DNA of 64,000 bases from Tubulanus polymorphus (taxonomy: Eukaryota; Nemertea; Palaeonemertea; Tubulaniformes; Tubulanidae). Numbering within the stretch: the first letter of the stretch is position 1; the number at the start of each line of letters is the position of its first letter. Location: assembly GCF_964204645.1 (NCBI RefSeq), contig NC_134025.1, positions 24,582,001-24,646,000 on the forward strand, given 5' to 3'. Made by a program: the position numbers and the translations under genes. Below the pieces are notes generated by a model that saw only the letters and a program-made list of their open reading frames with translations, did not search any database and was not told the DNA's origin. Below are positions 10,901-21,547 of the stretch, piece after piece.

Positions 10901-13900
10901 TGTACTTCAAATAGCGTTTGTCGTCGGTGAAGAAGTTGAATATCGTCAGCCCGGTCGCCGTCATCAGCGTGTTTTTGACGCGTTGCAGCAGGTTCATATC
11001 GTCGTGTAGTTGAGAGTGTCGAATCGGCGCGATCGACGGCAACAGCATGATGTTCGACACGTAGGGCATCGGCACGGCCGTGATACCGCTGTACGGTATA
11101 CGCAACCGATGCGGTATCACGAACAGGCAATTCGTGACCACGGACGCGCCGACGATCGCAAAGTCCACGCGACGATTCGCGATCTCCGCGTACAGGCTCT
11201 GCTTGCTGAGAATGTCGTCGCATTGTCGCTCGGAGAACTGTGTGATGAATTTGATCTTGGCGATCAGCGACGACGTCATGTACGCGTCGGTCGAACGTTT
11301 CCGGAACATCGTATCGTGAAACGGATCGACGGCGTTCGACGATTCGTAGTAGATGAAGCTGATTCCCGATGTCGTGACTATCAGCGGTGGTTTCGTGACG
11401 GATTTCAGCACCATGTAGACGGTATGACCGTTCTTCACGAGCTGCTCGCCTACGGTCGCCAACTCTAAAATATGACTTGGCACGTTCGGCGGTAGGAGTA
11501 AAATTTTCTTGGCGTCGATGACCGCGTTGATCAACGTCGCCAACAGCGCTAACGAAACAATCAACATGGTACGTCTCGGAGATCTGAAAAAATACGAATC
11601 GAGAAATTCTCGTTGAATTGATGATGTCAAAGGATGACGGGCAGTTCACGAATTGTGAAGCTTTTCTTCAATTGTCTTTTGTGGAAAAACTGTTTTAATC
11701 GTTTCACTCTTAAGCGGAAAGGTTGTTTAAAGTTTACTATGATGATGGTAGTTCATTAATCGGTTGATACTCCGCGTGTTCGAGTTCATATTTCGGTGAT
11801 TTTCATATTTCGATGTTATAAATGTGAGCGAGTTAATTATGTATCGTCGAGTCGAGGTTACCGGTAGGTCAGGTAGATGTGAAATTCATTTTTAAACCAG
11901 CGCCGAAATTCGAAATATCCAAGTATATACGCTAAATCAAAACATAGATAGCGGTTTTTTAAACGCGCAGGTGACACAGAGTTCAGGTTTATAGGTGTAA
12001 AGTTGACAGAGGCATGTCCGGTTGGTGTTTTTAATTCAGATATCAGTTATTTTGTCCATATTTCCCATGCAACAATGCATGGATATAATAAGTAACAAAA
12101 TAAGCTTTATATTCGGCAGTCGCTTTTAAAGTGAAATTTACGTCATTCGTGCGGGAGCTGTTTTTCAATTAGGCCTATAGTTACTTTTGAAAAGTTATTT
12201 TTGCACCCCAATTTACTTCTATTCACTCGGCAATCATTTCTATTCTTCTGAATTTGATTGAAGAGCTCATCAGAATGAAGTAATTTCTAAACCGCTTTTC
12301 GAAGCCTTCGTCAATCATAAGTTTGAAGAAAAAATGTCCGTCTGTGTTCGATTTACGTTTAAGAAAAAATCACGGAGAAAAAGTTACGGTAAACTTATAA
12401 TGAATATCTTTAGAAGTCGCGTCTACAACGTAGCTCATAGTTGTTGGCGCTGGTGTAATTTGTGAAAAATATTGATTAGTGATGTTGATTTAATTCAATT
12501 AGTAAATGTATTGTAGCTGTTCAGCAATTCGTGAATTTATAAATTGCTGGTGGAAAATTTCTAATTAAAAAAAACCTTTTCGAGAAAAAGATTTTTGAAC
12601 CTCGACACTATATTTCGTTCTTCGGAAGAAAACATTGAAAAGAAAAGACTTTTAGAAGAAGTTATCTTAGAATTAATCGTATGGATTTGAAAATAATAGA
12701 TTTGATTAATTAAATACATGATGAAATTGTTGATTGATAAAATTCTTTGCGCTCACCTTTAGTCTAGTTAATCACAGTGTTGTATCAAGTAAAAAAGTTC
12801 CCGACGTGTGACATGGAATTAGTTCATTCGATCAATGGTTTCCCGGGTGCAGTTGGAGTCGTTTTATGAAAGGTCTGCGCATGGGGGCGGCCGCGTCGAG
12901 ATAGATTCTTGTTTCGTCGTTAAGTTACATTTTTGATCGGGTTCTTGAAAAAGGGAGAAAAAAATTCGCGCTAAATGTGAAAGTTCGCGTTCGTATTCGG
13001 CGAGGTCGGCGGTCGAGAGCTGATTGGGTTAGATTATTTTGCCTTCCATTTTCGTGTCACGCCAAATTAAAAATAGACATTTTCGAGTTGATCGCGTTCT
13101 AGAAATTTTTTTTCAAATCGAACCGCGTTCAAAGATCACGCCCAGGCCTCGCCGTATTGTTTTTATGCGCGCTTAATTTACGGCTTAATTTAATAAATCG
13201 GACGTACTCGAGTAGAAACAATCACGGAAATTTTCCCGTTCGGGTTCAAATTAATGTTATTAAAAAGAAATCACTTCAGACATTGTGTTAAATGACGTAC
13301 GACCAGTCGTAAAGGTTTTTAAAACGACGAGAACATGCGCCGAGTTCACGCAAGGTTCACTTACATAATTATAGTCTCGGTCGTTGAATAGGACATGTAA
13401 TACTTTCATACAATCTAGTTGTTAACGTACAGAAAATATCGGTGTCATAGCGGCCTAATTTCGGCGAAGGAATTCCGCGTATTCACATTTTACTGAGGGT
13501 TTTGTGCAGTTCTCAGGGTTACCGAACCACGCCTGTCGTGCATTAAGGTGACCTCTCTTAAAAAAAAAAACGGCGTTAAAAAGAATCAGCCAGGGTAGTC
13601 GATGTGCTGTAAGCTTTTTAGCTAATTGAAGAGACCGGGATAATGATATCGGATTTTTAATGGTCGTTCATTTGATCGCTGAAGTTCTATAGCCCTAGAG
13701 CCCTAGTTGGCAGTGTTCCAGGGATTAGATGGCCTAATTTTTGTAAAAGAGTGGGCGTACCCTAATATTGATGAAATAATATTATTGAATGATTGTGGAA
13801 TGATTTTAAATAAATGTTGTTGGAGATCTTCTTGTGTTATTGCAAATATTAACCCTTTCCAGGTCTGAGCACCATTTGTGAAGTAATGAAGAGCCTCAAT

Positions 13901-16900
13901 ACCACCTACATTACAAGTCATCAGAGTTCCTAAATAATTTTATAGCTATTTCACATGTTTTGCCTTTTCTTTCAGGATGTGAAGACATCATTGTCGACAA
14001 TTTGTGCGTTGAAAATCTTCCATCGACCTTAGCTTGGAGCCAGGAACCGCACGGTTCCGACTGGGTGCACAGGCAAACTTTTCATTATTTACGCGAAGAA
14101 TTCACGCAGGTAGCTCATTCCCAGATGCTCCAAGAGCTTAGTAAAGAATATCTGATCGCAGCCATCCAGTCGGACTATCTACAAGTAAGTAGTTGGTCGT
14201 ATGCAAAGACATTGAACCTCTTCATTGTTCCATAAGGACTCAAATTTGGGGCAACAGCCCATGTGTTAAGTATCTTGAGAATCCGAACAATATCTAAACA
14301 TCTTCTGAAAGCATTCTGTGTCTCTAGTGATGTCACTGATAACTGTTTGACAATAGCTGCTGTAAAGGTCATAAGAGAGTCATCGTGAAAACAGACATTA
14401 TAAGTGTCACAATTCTCAGTACTGTGTCAAGTATATACACCAGGGCGTTTATAGATACCGGTATAAATTCGCATTCCATTAAAAGTCTTTATCTTCAACG
14501 CGCGCGATATAGCTTCCCAAAAATAGCACGTTCGAGTTAAGGTTCAAATTTTATGAAATTTACATGGAAGTAAATAAAGCTGAAATCGGAGTCGGTTCTT
14601 TTAATGATATCCATGTACTTTCGGTGAATGGGGTTGAAATGGAATTCACGTGTAATTTTTCATAAATTCTAAAGCAACCCAGTTATTTATAATTGAAGAA
14701 CGTTTAAAAATAGCTGGCGGTCATATAGGGGATGTTTGTATAGCTATAGATAGTTCTAAGTTGAATTGAGACAACCTCTTGGTCCCATTTTTAGATGAAT
14801 TGGAAAGGTTTTGAACACTTATTTCCCATATCTATTGAATTATATAGAAAACAGTCGAACAAATGGCAGATTAGAAAATTTAACCTTTAATGATTTCCTG
14901 GAATTGAAATCGAAAGTTAATCTTTTAACGTGACTGACTGACTCAAAAGATAAGTCTTGAAATCGACTGCAGTGTGTACACAATTTGATACTCTACTTAT
15001 CAAGATTATTCTAAACTGTTGAATTCATTGGATAACAACTTTACTCAGCTGCAGCCCCTCACAAGAACATTTTATTTGTAGATCAGAAACCTGGTGTTTG
15101 AAAAAAAACAGTAGGTTGAGTCGAGTGTGTTGAACATTCAAATGTTTTTCCTTCAAGTACAGGTGTACGTCTGCTATGTGCAGAGCAGGTTGATGATAGA
15201 ACATTAGAGTAATTTGAATGCATAAGAAGTAGACATTTTTGTGTAGTTGTTGAATTGGTTAATCTATGAAATACTAGTTTCTTAGCTCAGGGTATTGAAA
15301 CTTAAAATCTAGGTTACAGAGCTCTCAAACTTTTCTTCGCAAGCGAGTTATGGTTTTGAATCTGTCCATTAATTTGGCAACACTCACGGACAAATTCATA
15401 TGATCTTTGATCTTGAGGAATAGGTGTACGGATGAAAGATGATGGTGACTCTCGGTGATAGTTGTTGTAAACTATGAAATACTAGTTTCTTAGCTTAGGG
15501 TATTAAAACTTAAAGCCTAGCGCACATCGGCACTGCGATTGGAGACAACTAGTTGCAAGGCAGTTTTCGGCGCATGAGAGGAACTGGCTGGATACTATCA
15601 GTTGCTTGAATGTGTCGATGTGAGCGAGCTTACGATTGGTAAGCGTCGATCTATCTCCAGTTCCAGCCAGTTGCCCATGTTCTACTTTTGAGCAACTGGT
15701 TGTACTCAGTCGCAGTCATATCCGTCGATGTGCGCGCTCTGGATCTCGACGATCGACACACGCCATGCACTTGCTGCAACTGACCGGTTGTAACTAGATT
15801 CCGATGTGCGCGGGGTAATCGTTCGGTAGCAACTAGTTGTCTCCAATCGCAGTGTCGATGTGCGCTAGGCTTAAGATTTAGGATACAAAGCGCAAACTTT
15901 TCTTCGAAGCGATTTATGGTTTTGAATCTGTCCATTAATTTTGGCAAAACTCACCAATTCATATGATATAAGATATGATCTTTGATCCTGAAGAATAGGT
16001 GTGCGGATGAAAGATGATGGTGACTCTTGGTGATGAGTCATATCTTTCATATTTGCTACCACTTCAACCACTCATTCATTACCACTTACAAAGCACTTTC
16101 GATAAATCATGGCTTTTTCGCGTACATGTATCAATAATGATCTTCTGACGCGAATGTAGTAGAGATCTTTTTCTTTAGCTACTACGAGTACTTTCCGTTA
16201 TGTTTGTTGTTGTGGTTTATCGGATGATATGATGAGCAGTTATCCAGTTTACAGTTCAAACCACTCTATTATCTCTTTCCTCTCATGATCTGACTGTGAG
16301 CGAGCGCTGATGAACGAGCTTTCGGCTCCATGCAGTCTGCGAAGGCAGATTAAGCGCGACAGTAATTTAAAAGCTGCTTAACGTCATGGGGACTGTATAC
16401 AGGGTCTCTCAGCTCACGTTAACCTTGAATTTCGTATGAATGCGAGCAGATCTGATTCTCATTAGAAGTCATCAAGAGACAATTTCATTTGAATAACTCC
16501 TGATTATTTGAATTTGAAGGTCTGTAGTACTCTACAGCGTGATCAAATAGTGAATTACCGGATAGACTTGCTATCTTCTTAAATAAGATGAATATAACCA
16601 GAAGTTCAAGTTCATTTATTTCATAGAAAAGAACATACAACATAATAATATTTACAATTACAGAATTTAAAAAAGTGTGATTTTTTAATAAAATTGATTG
16701 TTCTTCATTCGTATTTTTTAACTGAGTTTATATTTTCTGTTCTGTCATTACAGGCGTCTGAAGCAGAAGTTTTGTGTGCTGTGATAAAATGGGGTGAACA
16801 CCAGCTGATGAAGAGAATGGAGGAGAGAGGTATGTATTTTGACTGTCCCCCATTTAGCGGTTCATTTGTAAATAAGTTCAAATGACACTGTTTACATATT

Positions 16901-19045
16901 ATTTCAGAACCGAACATCTTAAGTCATACTGCGCACAGCGTCAGCAAAAAAGGCATCAAGAAACGCGACCTCAGCGATACGGAGTTACGCGACATCTTGG
17001 AATGTTTGCTGCCGTACGTCAGAACGAACCACATCATTCCGCATAATCACGACGTGTTCACGAGTTCGATCAAACGAGGATTGATCAGCGTGCCGCCGAC
17101 TCACATGCTCGGCGATCACGAGGAGAAATCGAATCGTGTGAACTCCTGGGTGCAAGGCAAAAACAACGGCATGTACGTGAAACCGCGCCTGTTTCAACCG
17201 TACTATGAGGAAGTTAAGGTATGTTTTATCTACTCAGTACTTGAATGGTCCCATTAGCCGCGATCACATGGAGACGATTTGGCCCGGGCCAAATTGGCAC
17301 GGATCAGGCTCTGGTCAAATTTGGCCCGTGCCTAACTAGAGAGCGCGTTCACACGTAAACCATTCACTCGATACTAAACAATGCTCAAACAAAGAGAAGT
17401 GGATCATTTTCGGTGCCAGTTGCAATTCAAACGCAATCATTTGTCTGGTGCTATAATTTGGCTCGGGCCTGGTCCGACGTTTTTGGTCGGGTCAAATTTG
17501 GCACCCGTGTGAACAGTTGTTCCGGGCCAAATTTGGCACGATCACCCGAGCATTTTTGGCCCGGGCCAAATTTGGCATATAAAGCTGTTCAAAAAAGCTG
17601 TATAAAGCTGTTCAAAATCGAGTTGTACTTAAATGCGGTTTTGGACAAAATGATTTGTTTTGGGAATTCCAATATCAAAATCACGTTTAATACATGTAAA
17701 ATTATAGATTATAGATATAGATTAAAGATATTTCGTTTAGACTCACACAACCCCTTTAGATTCCTGTGGGTTGAATTTTATTCAGAACAGCAAATTGTAG
17801 TGTTAGTATACCGGCCCTATGCTGGAGTTGTTAATCAATCTGGTTTCAAGTCTTCATGGATTTCTTTAGTGAATGCCATCAATACAGATATCAAATAACT
17901 AAGGGTTAATGTAATAATAAGTTTGTTCATTTGATTAATTAGAAATCATTTAATTGTTAACAGGCACTTTTGGAAGAACAGTTATCTCAGGTAACTGACA
18001 GCGATGTCATTCGACTGCGTACTGTCCACATGTCCTCTATACCAGATACATTGTACATGGTTGATGATCCACAGACAAATCAGCCATTCATACCGTCCAC
18101 TGCCACCGTAGATATCATTGCTGGAACTATATTAGGTAATTTTCTGGACACTTTGATTGCAAGTTAGTTCTATGTATATTAAATTCATTTCAATCATTAG
18201 CAAACGTTTTTGATTCCAATTTCATTTTATTGTATCTCAGGTTTTAAATTGTGCATCAGTTGCTTCAAAGCAATCAGAATCGATCTTTTAGTTGAGGCTA
18301 GCATTTGAATGTCTGTTTTTTTGTGTCTAGTTCCAGATCAAGAAACAATTCAAGCGATGCTCCGTCGTGAAAGTGAACTTCACCGCACAAAATTAGTCCA
18401 TAGAGCGTACGCGTTGCCCTGTTCAGACAGACGAGGCATCAGTCATCAAGTGCAACTACGTGTTGTGCGCGAATTCGGCCTACCCGACTCAACCATCGAG
18501 CTATTTCAAACTGGACAGCTTTACTCGTCGGATAATGAGCATAATAAAGAGGGTAGACGTAAAAGGATTAGTCCACCATCTGGAGTCCGACCACGCGTCA
18601 ACCAGCAGCGCATGTTCCGTCGTAGTCCGCCAACACCCGTCTCCCCTCCCCGACCGGCTAGACTGTTCCGCGAAGTACCACCCCTTCCGCCAACGTACGG
18701 ACCGTGTCCGCCTTCACCAGCAGACGCCTATAGCCCGGTGGAGGTAAGCTAAAAATCACCTGTACTTTAATGTGTAAAATGCATTACAGGTGGCAGCACT
18801 TCCTATACGTTGTCAGGCCCAGTAAGTCTCTTGAAGGTAAATGTGTGTTTTGTTTATATTTGTAGAAGGAATCTGTGTGCAGTGAGAGCGCATTGAGTGA
18901 TACTATGCCCGACATTGCTATGGCGACCGGTGGCATGAGCGCGTTCAGCTTGCAGGACATGCCTTCGAACAATAGCCCGGATAATTTGGAATTGGATCTC
19001 GGTGACGGTGGTGGGTCACATCAAGGCGGCATGATGTATATATAA
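7941..19045 (+). CDS. BTBD7: BTB/POZ domain-containing protein 7
   Basis: Protein with two BTB domains and a BACK region. Vertebrate BTBD7 promotes Snail2 induction and cleft formation in branching epithelia. Exons: 7941-9093, 13976-14184, 16754-16829, 16908-17218, 17964-18135, 18331-18743, 18866-19045 (2514 nt, 837 aa). The N-terminus MGANVS fits the N-myristoylation consensus and matches the vertebrate MGANAS. A basic stretch follows, then BTB1 (about 125-215, FPVHRAILSARCPYFRHLL), BTB2 (about 230-345, LHCHKALLAARSPFFRSLL), and the conserved blocks QGCEDIIVDN, WVHRQTFHYL and LIAAIQSDYLQ. After those come KWGEHQLMKR, RRGLIS-like KRGLISVPP and YVKPRLFQPY. The proline-rich tail is much shorter than in vertebrates (1132 aa) but still ends with an MPDIA-type motif. 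Intron 1 (4.9 kb) hosts a UGT gene on the opposite strand. The first exon is CpG-rich compared with its surroundings. Confidence 0.95.
10023..11567 (-). CDS. UDP-glycosyltransferase (UGT family 1), intronless, nested in BTBD7
   Basis: ER membrane enzyme that transfers a sugar from a UDP-sugar to small lipophilic acceptors (detoxification). The single exon codes for 514 aa, normal for the family. The chosen start is the Met at 11567, which opens a signal peptide (MLIVSLALLATLINAVIDA). An in-frame upstream Met (11630) lies before a polypyrimidine tract and CAG at 11584, which looks like the acceptor of a 5' UTR intron. Visible features are the catalytic His in VPSHILE, GLIIVSFGTT, and the UGT signature from WIPQNDLLGHP through ITHCGNNGQYEALYHGVP to AEQPFN (Glu-Gln in place of the common Asp-Gln). 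The C-terminal transmembrane helix is about residues 470-492, with a short basic cytosolic tail ending PNRK. The sugar donor and substrate cannot be told. It lies antisense inside BTBD7 intron 1, so retroposition or local insertion is possible. Confidence 0.93.
   Translation of the reverse strand: MLIVSLALLATLINAVIDAKKILLLPPNVPSHILELATVGEQLVKNGHTVYMVLKSVTKPPLIVTTSGISFIYYESSNAVDPFHDTMFRKRSTDAYMTSSLIAKIKFITQFSERQCDDILSKQSLYAEIANRRVDFAIVGASVVTNCLFVIPHRLRIPYSGITAVPMPYVSNIMLLPSIAPIRHSQLHDDMNLLQRVKNTLMTATGLTIFNFFTDDKRYLKYTPERPYESLEDLASKSKMWLIDLDNILDYPKIKMPNVFYVGGLLTHPARKLPNDLAEFADGATDGLIIVSFGTTISHMPVDVLQKIADAFKNLRQRVIWKHLGSMENVTLPDNVFVRAWIPQNDLLGHPNTKLFITHCGNNGQYEALYHGVPMIGFPMTAEQPFNAERMEHKKFGVKMDIQRFSSYELYSNIETVVYGDVNRQAIRRASAIFKDRRVSPREEAAYWVEHVMKHGSDHLSMPASNLSWYQILLLDVFTVILASIVVLFLGFYALVKLCLRSFRGAKSLKPNRK
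11568..13975. other. remainder of BTBD7 intron 1, upstream of the nested UGT
   Basis: This should contain the UGT promoter and its 5' UTR exon, but no site stands out. The part from about 12830 to 13340 is richer in CG dinucleotides than the rest of the intron (for example GCGGCCGCGTCGAG near 12887), which could mark an internal promoter. No coding exon is recognised. Confidence 0.35.
15264..16035. repeat. local tandem duplication (~200 bp unit), second copy split by a MITE
   Basis: Unit A runs from 15264 to about 15460. Unit B is 15472-15513 plus 15875 to about 16035. Both carry CTATGAAATACTAGTTTCTT at the left, GGTTTTGAATCTGTCCATTA in the middle and GATGAAAGATGATGGTGACT at the right, at similar spacing once the inserted element is removed. 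It lies in BTBD7 intron 2. Confidence 0.85.
15511..15874. mobile_element. 358-bp MITE with TAA target duplication
   Basis: The element spans 15514-15871 and is flanked by TAA (15511-15513 and 15872-15874). Its terminal inverted repeats exceed 40 bp, begin AGCCTAGCGCACATCG and read on through GCGATTGGAGACAACTAGTT. The sister unit at 15300-15313 preserves the uninterrupted target, which confirms both ends. A TAA duplication fits PIF/Harbinger; TTAA is possible if one end is trimmed by a base. No ORF. Confidence 0.85.
17256..17590. mobile_element. MITE-like cluster of inverted GGCCCGGGCCAAATTTGGC motifs
   Basis: At least five copies or variants of the motif GGCCCGGGCCAAATTTGGC in both orientations (near 17277, 17303, 17490, 17522 and 17563). 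They are arranged around an inverted pair containing GTTCACACG and CGTGTGAAC. Such subterminal repeats are typical of non-autonomous DNA transposons. Exact ends and target duplication were not resolved. It lies in BTBD7 intron 4. Confidence 0.55.
17590..17898 (+). pseudogene. LINE endonuclease fragment
   Basis: An open stretch contains LWVEFYSEQQIVVLVYRPY, which resembles the strand-loop before the VYRPP motif of the endonuclease/exonuclease/phosphatase domain of CR1-like and RTE-like LINEs. There is no start, no reverse transcriptase and no continuation, so it is a dead fragment inside BTBD7 intron 4. Similarity was judged by eye. Confidence 0.4.
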
Positions 19046-19502
19046 TTAAGCATGTTATTATATATATATATACTGTAGATATCCGAACAGCTGTAAGATT
19101 ATTGCAGACCTGACTACAACTACTATTTGAGAGTAGTGTCTACTCTTTTTAAGACATCAACTATTCCCAAAAATATCAAAATACTCTCAGAATCAGAATA
19201 ACTTCTAGTTAGTTTCTAAATGAAACCACTATCTTTTATTCCAAATTATTCTCATTTTTGGTGAAAACTTCTACAATTAGAGATTTTAAGTCTGGTCTGA
19301 TATTGTAGATCGAACTTTGAATAACGAGGAAGAACTTGATATCGCGTTATTTGAAATTCGACAACTTATCTAAATGTTCATTGTTCCCAGGGCTTTTATG
19401 AGCTTACGAAGACATTGTCGATTAAACTATGTGCCTTACATGTGCCACGTGATGATGTCGCAACGTCCGATGAATGACAATTCATAATTAGTACCAAATA
19501 TA

Positions 19503-19508
19503 AATAAA
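19503..19508 (+). terminator. BTBD7: candidate poly(A) signal of BTBD7
   Basis: AATAAA 458 nt after the stop codon. Later signals exist, so a longer 3' UTR is possible. Confidence 0.4.
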
Positions 19509-19831
19509 ACAACTCGTATCTATTTGTCTGTGATCCTTTTACGTATGATTTTAGCAAAGCTGATCGACTGTAAAGTCTGATGATTTGTGTATATATCGCT
19601 AACGAATCGTGCGCACGAAGATTGTAAATTAATGTTGATCAAATGAAAATGATACATACGTGTACTAATATATAAATATCAATGTAACAATAATGGCATT
19701 GGAATGTCTGGCTCCCTGTATGTACAACTGTCTTGAAAGGGATTTGAAATTATGTAAAAATGTATGATAACTTATTTTCGGTCTTGATCACATTATCTTG
19801 CTTTGACCGATTTGAATGGTAATTCATATAC

Positions 19832-19975
19832 CAGGGGCCAATTGCATAGTCGTGGCTTAGACTTACGACCAGTCTAAGACCAACTCAGTTCTATAGCCAA
19901 TCTAACAACTTAAGACCAATCTTAATATTTAAGACCAATTTTGTACTTAAGTCACGACTGTGCAACTGGCCCCAG
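19832..19975. mobile_element. 138-bp MITE flanked by CAG
   Basis: The ends GGGCCAATTGCATAGTCGTG and (reverse complement) GGGCCAGTTGCACAGTCGTG form terminal inverted repeats of about 28 bp with few mismatches. CAG occurs directly outside both ends (19832-19834, 19973-19975). The interior repeats the motif TAAGACCAAT. No ORF. The superfamily is not certain. Confidence 0.7.
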
Positions 19976-21547
19976 ATGAACAACCGTCTGCCATGCCGTA
20001 TCAGGCATATGTAAACTGTATAGAAAAAATGTTATTGTGGGCCAAATTATATATGATGATATCGTGCTTTATTTGTTATATGTATGTTTTTACACCAGCT
20101 TACGCTTATTGAATTATATTGAGAGAAACTGACCCGTAGTTGTAATAGAATGAAGGGATTATTGAAGTTTAAAACAGGTAGAATATTCTGTAGAATTTTA
20201 ATGTAATACCTATGTTGTATATAATACTGACTATTGCTACACTATAAGGGAGATTGTCTGTCTACTACCTCCTTAAAACAGGCTCATGGTTAACTGGAAA
20301 AATACCTCACGCTTTAGTATTTTAGGATCTTTCCAACTACACGCCTTACAACTTATGTTCCGATAGTTTTTGCTAATACATGTACCCGGTATCTGGTATA
20401 TGTTTTTGGAGAAATAATCATGATTGTAATTCCAGCCACATTGACTGTGCATTGGTAGTACAGAATTTTAGAAAGAAAGTTCGAGATATTTGATATAAAT
20501 GCAGTTCAATATTGTCCATATATTGATGATTTTTTCTGTTTTAGTTGTTTATGACCTTAATTGATGCTTTCAAATTTTCTTGTGAAGTCTAACAATTTGG
20601 CTCATTCTGTTTGAACTTATGACCCATTATTTTGCTTTGCTTTTCGTATTGCGCTGGCCATGCAATGCTGATTGTCTAAGAAAATCTGGTAGAGCTTTAA
20701 TTTTACAAGAAGGAATTGAATTGTAAGCAAATAGGTCCTACAGACCAAAATATCTGGATTAGATACTTGACTTATTACATAATTTTGTGGATTTGTAGCA
20801 AGAAAATACAGATTTTCTTATGTAGGAAAAATTAAATTAGTAGATTTAGATAAAATAATGTGACCAGGGTCTGGTTTCATGGTAAAGTACAGGCTTAATG
20901 ACAGTTAAGTTTTAATTGTTATCCTCATCGAAAACATGAAGAAACCATCAGCAATTAAACTAAAAATTTGAGTTTAACTTTTTTGTGAAACTGGGCCTTA
21001 GGGATAATATACGATGAATTTACATAAAATTATCATAAGATTTATTATATCAGATTTATGTATATCAGGATTAAGTTAATTTCATATTCCACGAATTGAT
21101 ATCTATTGAAATATTAAGATAAATGCTTCATTTTTAGAATCCATAAAAAATGAGTATATGTAAAATGTGTTATTTTTGTATATCAAATGCTTATTTCCGT
21201 GTTTTTTACGTTCAAATTGTTTCCTTTTGTGGAATTAAAAAGTCTATCACACTAAAAATGAACATGTTTGTCGTTAATTCTTTTGATTGATGTACATGAA
21301 CTGAAGTTCTGTGGCTACAAAAAGGTTTCAGTCCAAGGAGGATACACGCTGGCTTAACTTGCATTACTGCTCTTAGATGGCAGTACTGAATCTAGAACTA
21401 ATCTGTCATTATATCAACGAGCAACTTGATCAGTTGGCAGTTGATAACGAGTGTAAATGGATCTACCATAGGCAGGTTGAACATAGAATGACAGGTCTCG
21501 CTAAAGGATACTGGACTATTACAGAGACTTTCACATGGCCAAAAATA

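Larger units (their letters stand above)
19046..21547. other. BTBD7 3' UTR and intergenic DNA
   Basis: AT-rich DNA without a supported exon. Poly(A) signals are frequent, the first good one at 19503-19508. It contains the CAG-flanked MITE at 19832-19975. The 5' UTR and promoter of the next gene must lie near the right end. Confidence 0.5.

Noticed and set aside
11010-11468. 152-codon plus-strand and other long frames over the UGT gene
   Set aside because: Shadows of a GC-rich coding exon; only the minus-strand frame has the UGT signature, signal peptide and membrane helix.
12830-13340. CpG-island promoter
   Set aside because: CG content is only visibly higher than in the neighbouring intron. 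Without a count or a transcript start I note it under the intron and do not call a promoter.
13703-14372. Two minus-strand open frames (13703-13921 and 14175-14372) on both sides of BTBD7 exon 2
   Set aside because: They do not resemble any family I know, have no matching splice sites or start context, and flank a well-supported plus-strand exon. Treated as chance frames in intron DNA.
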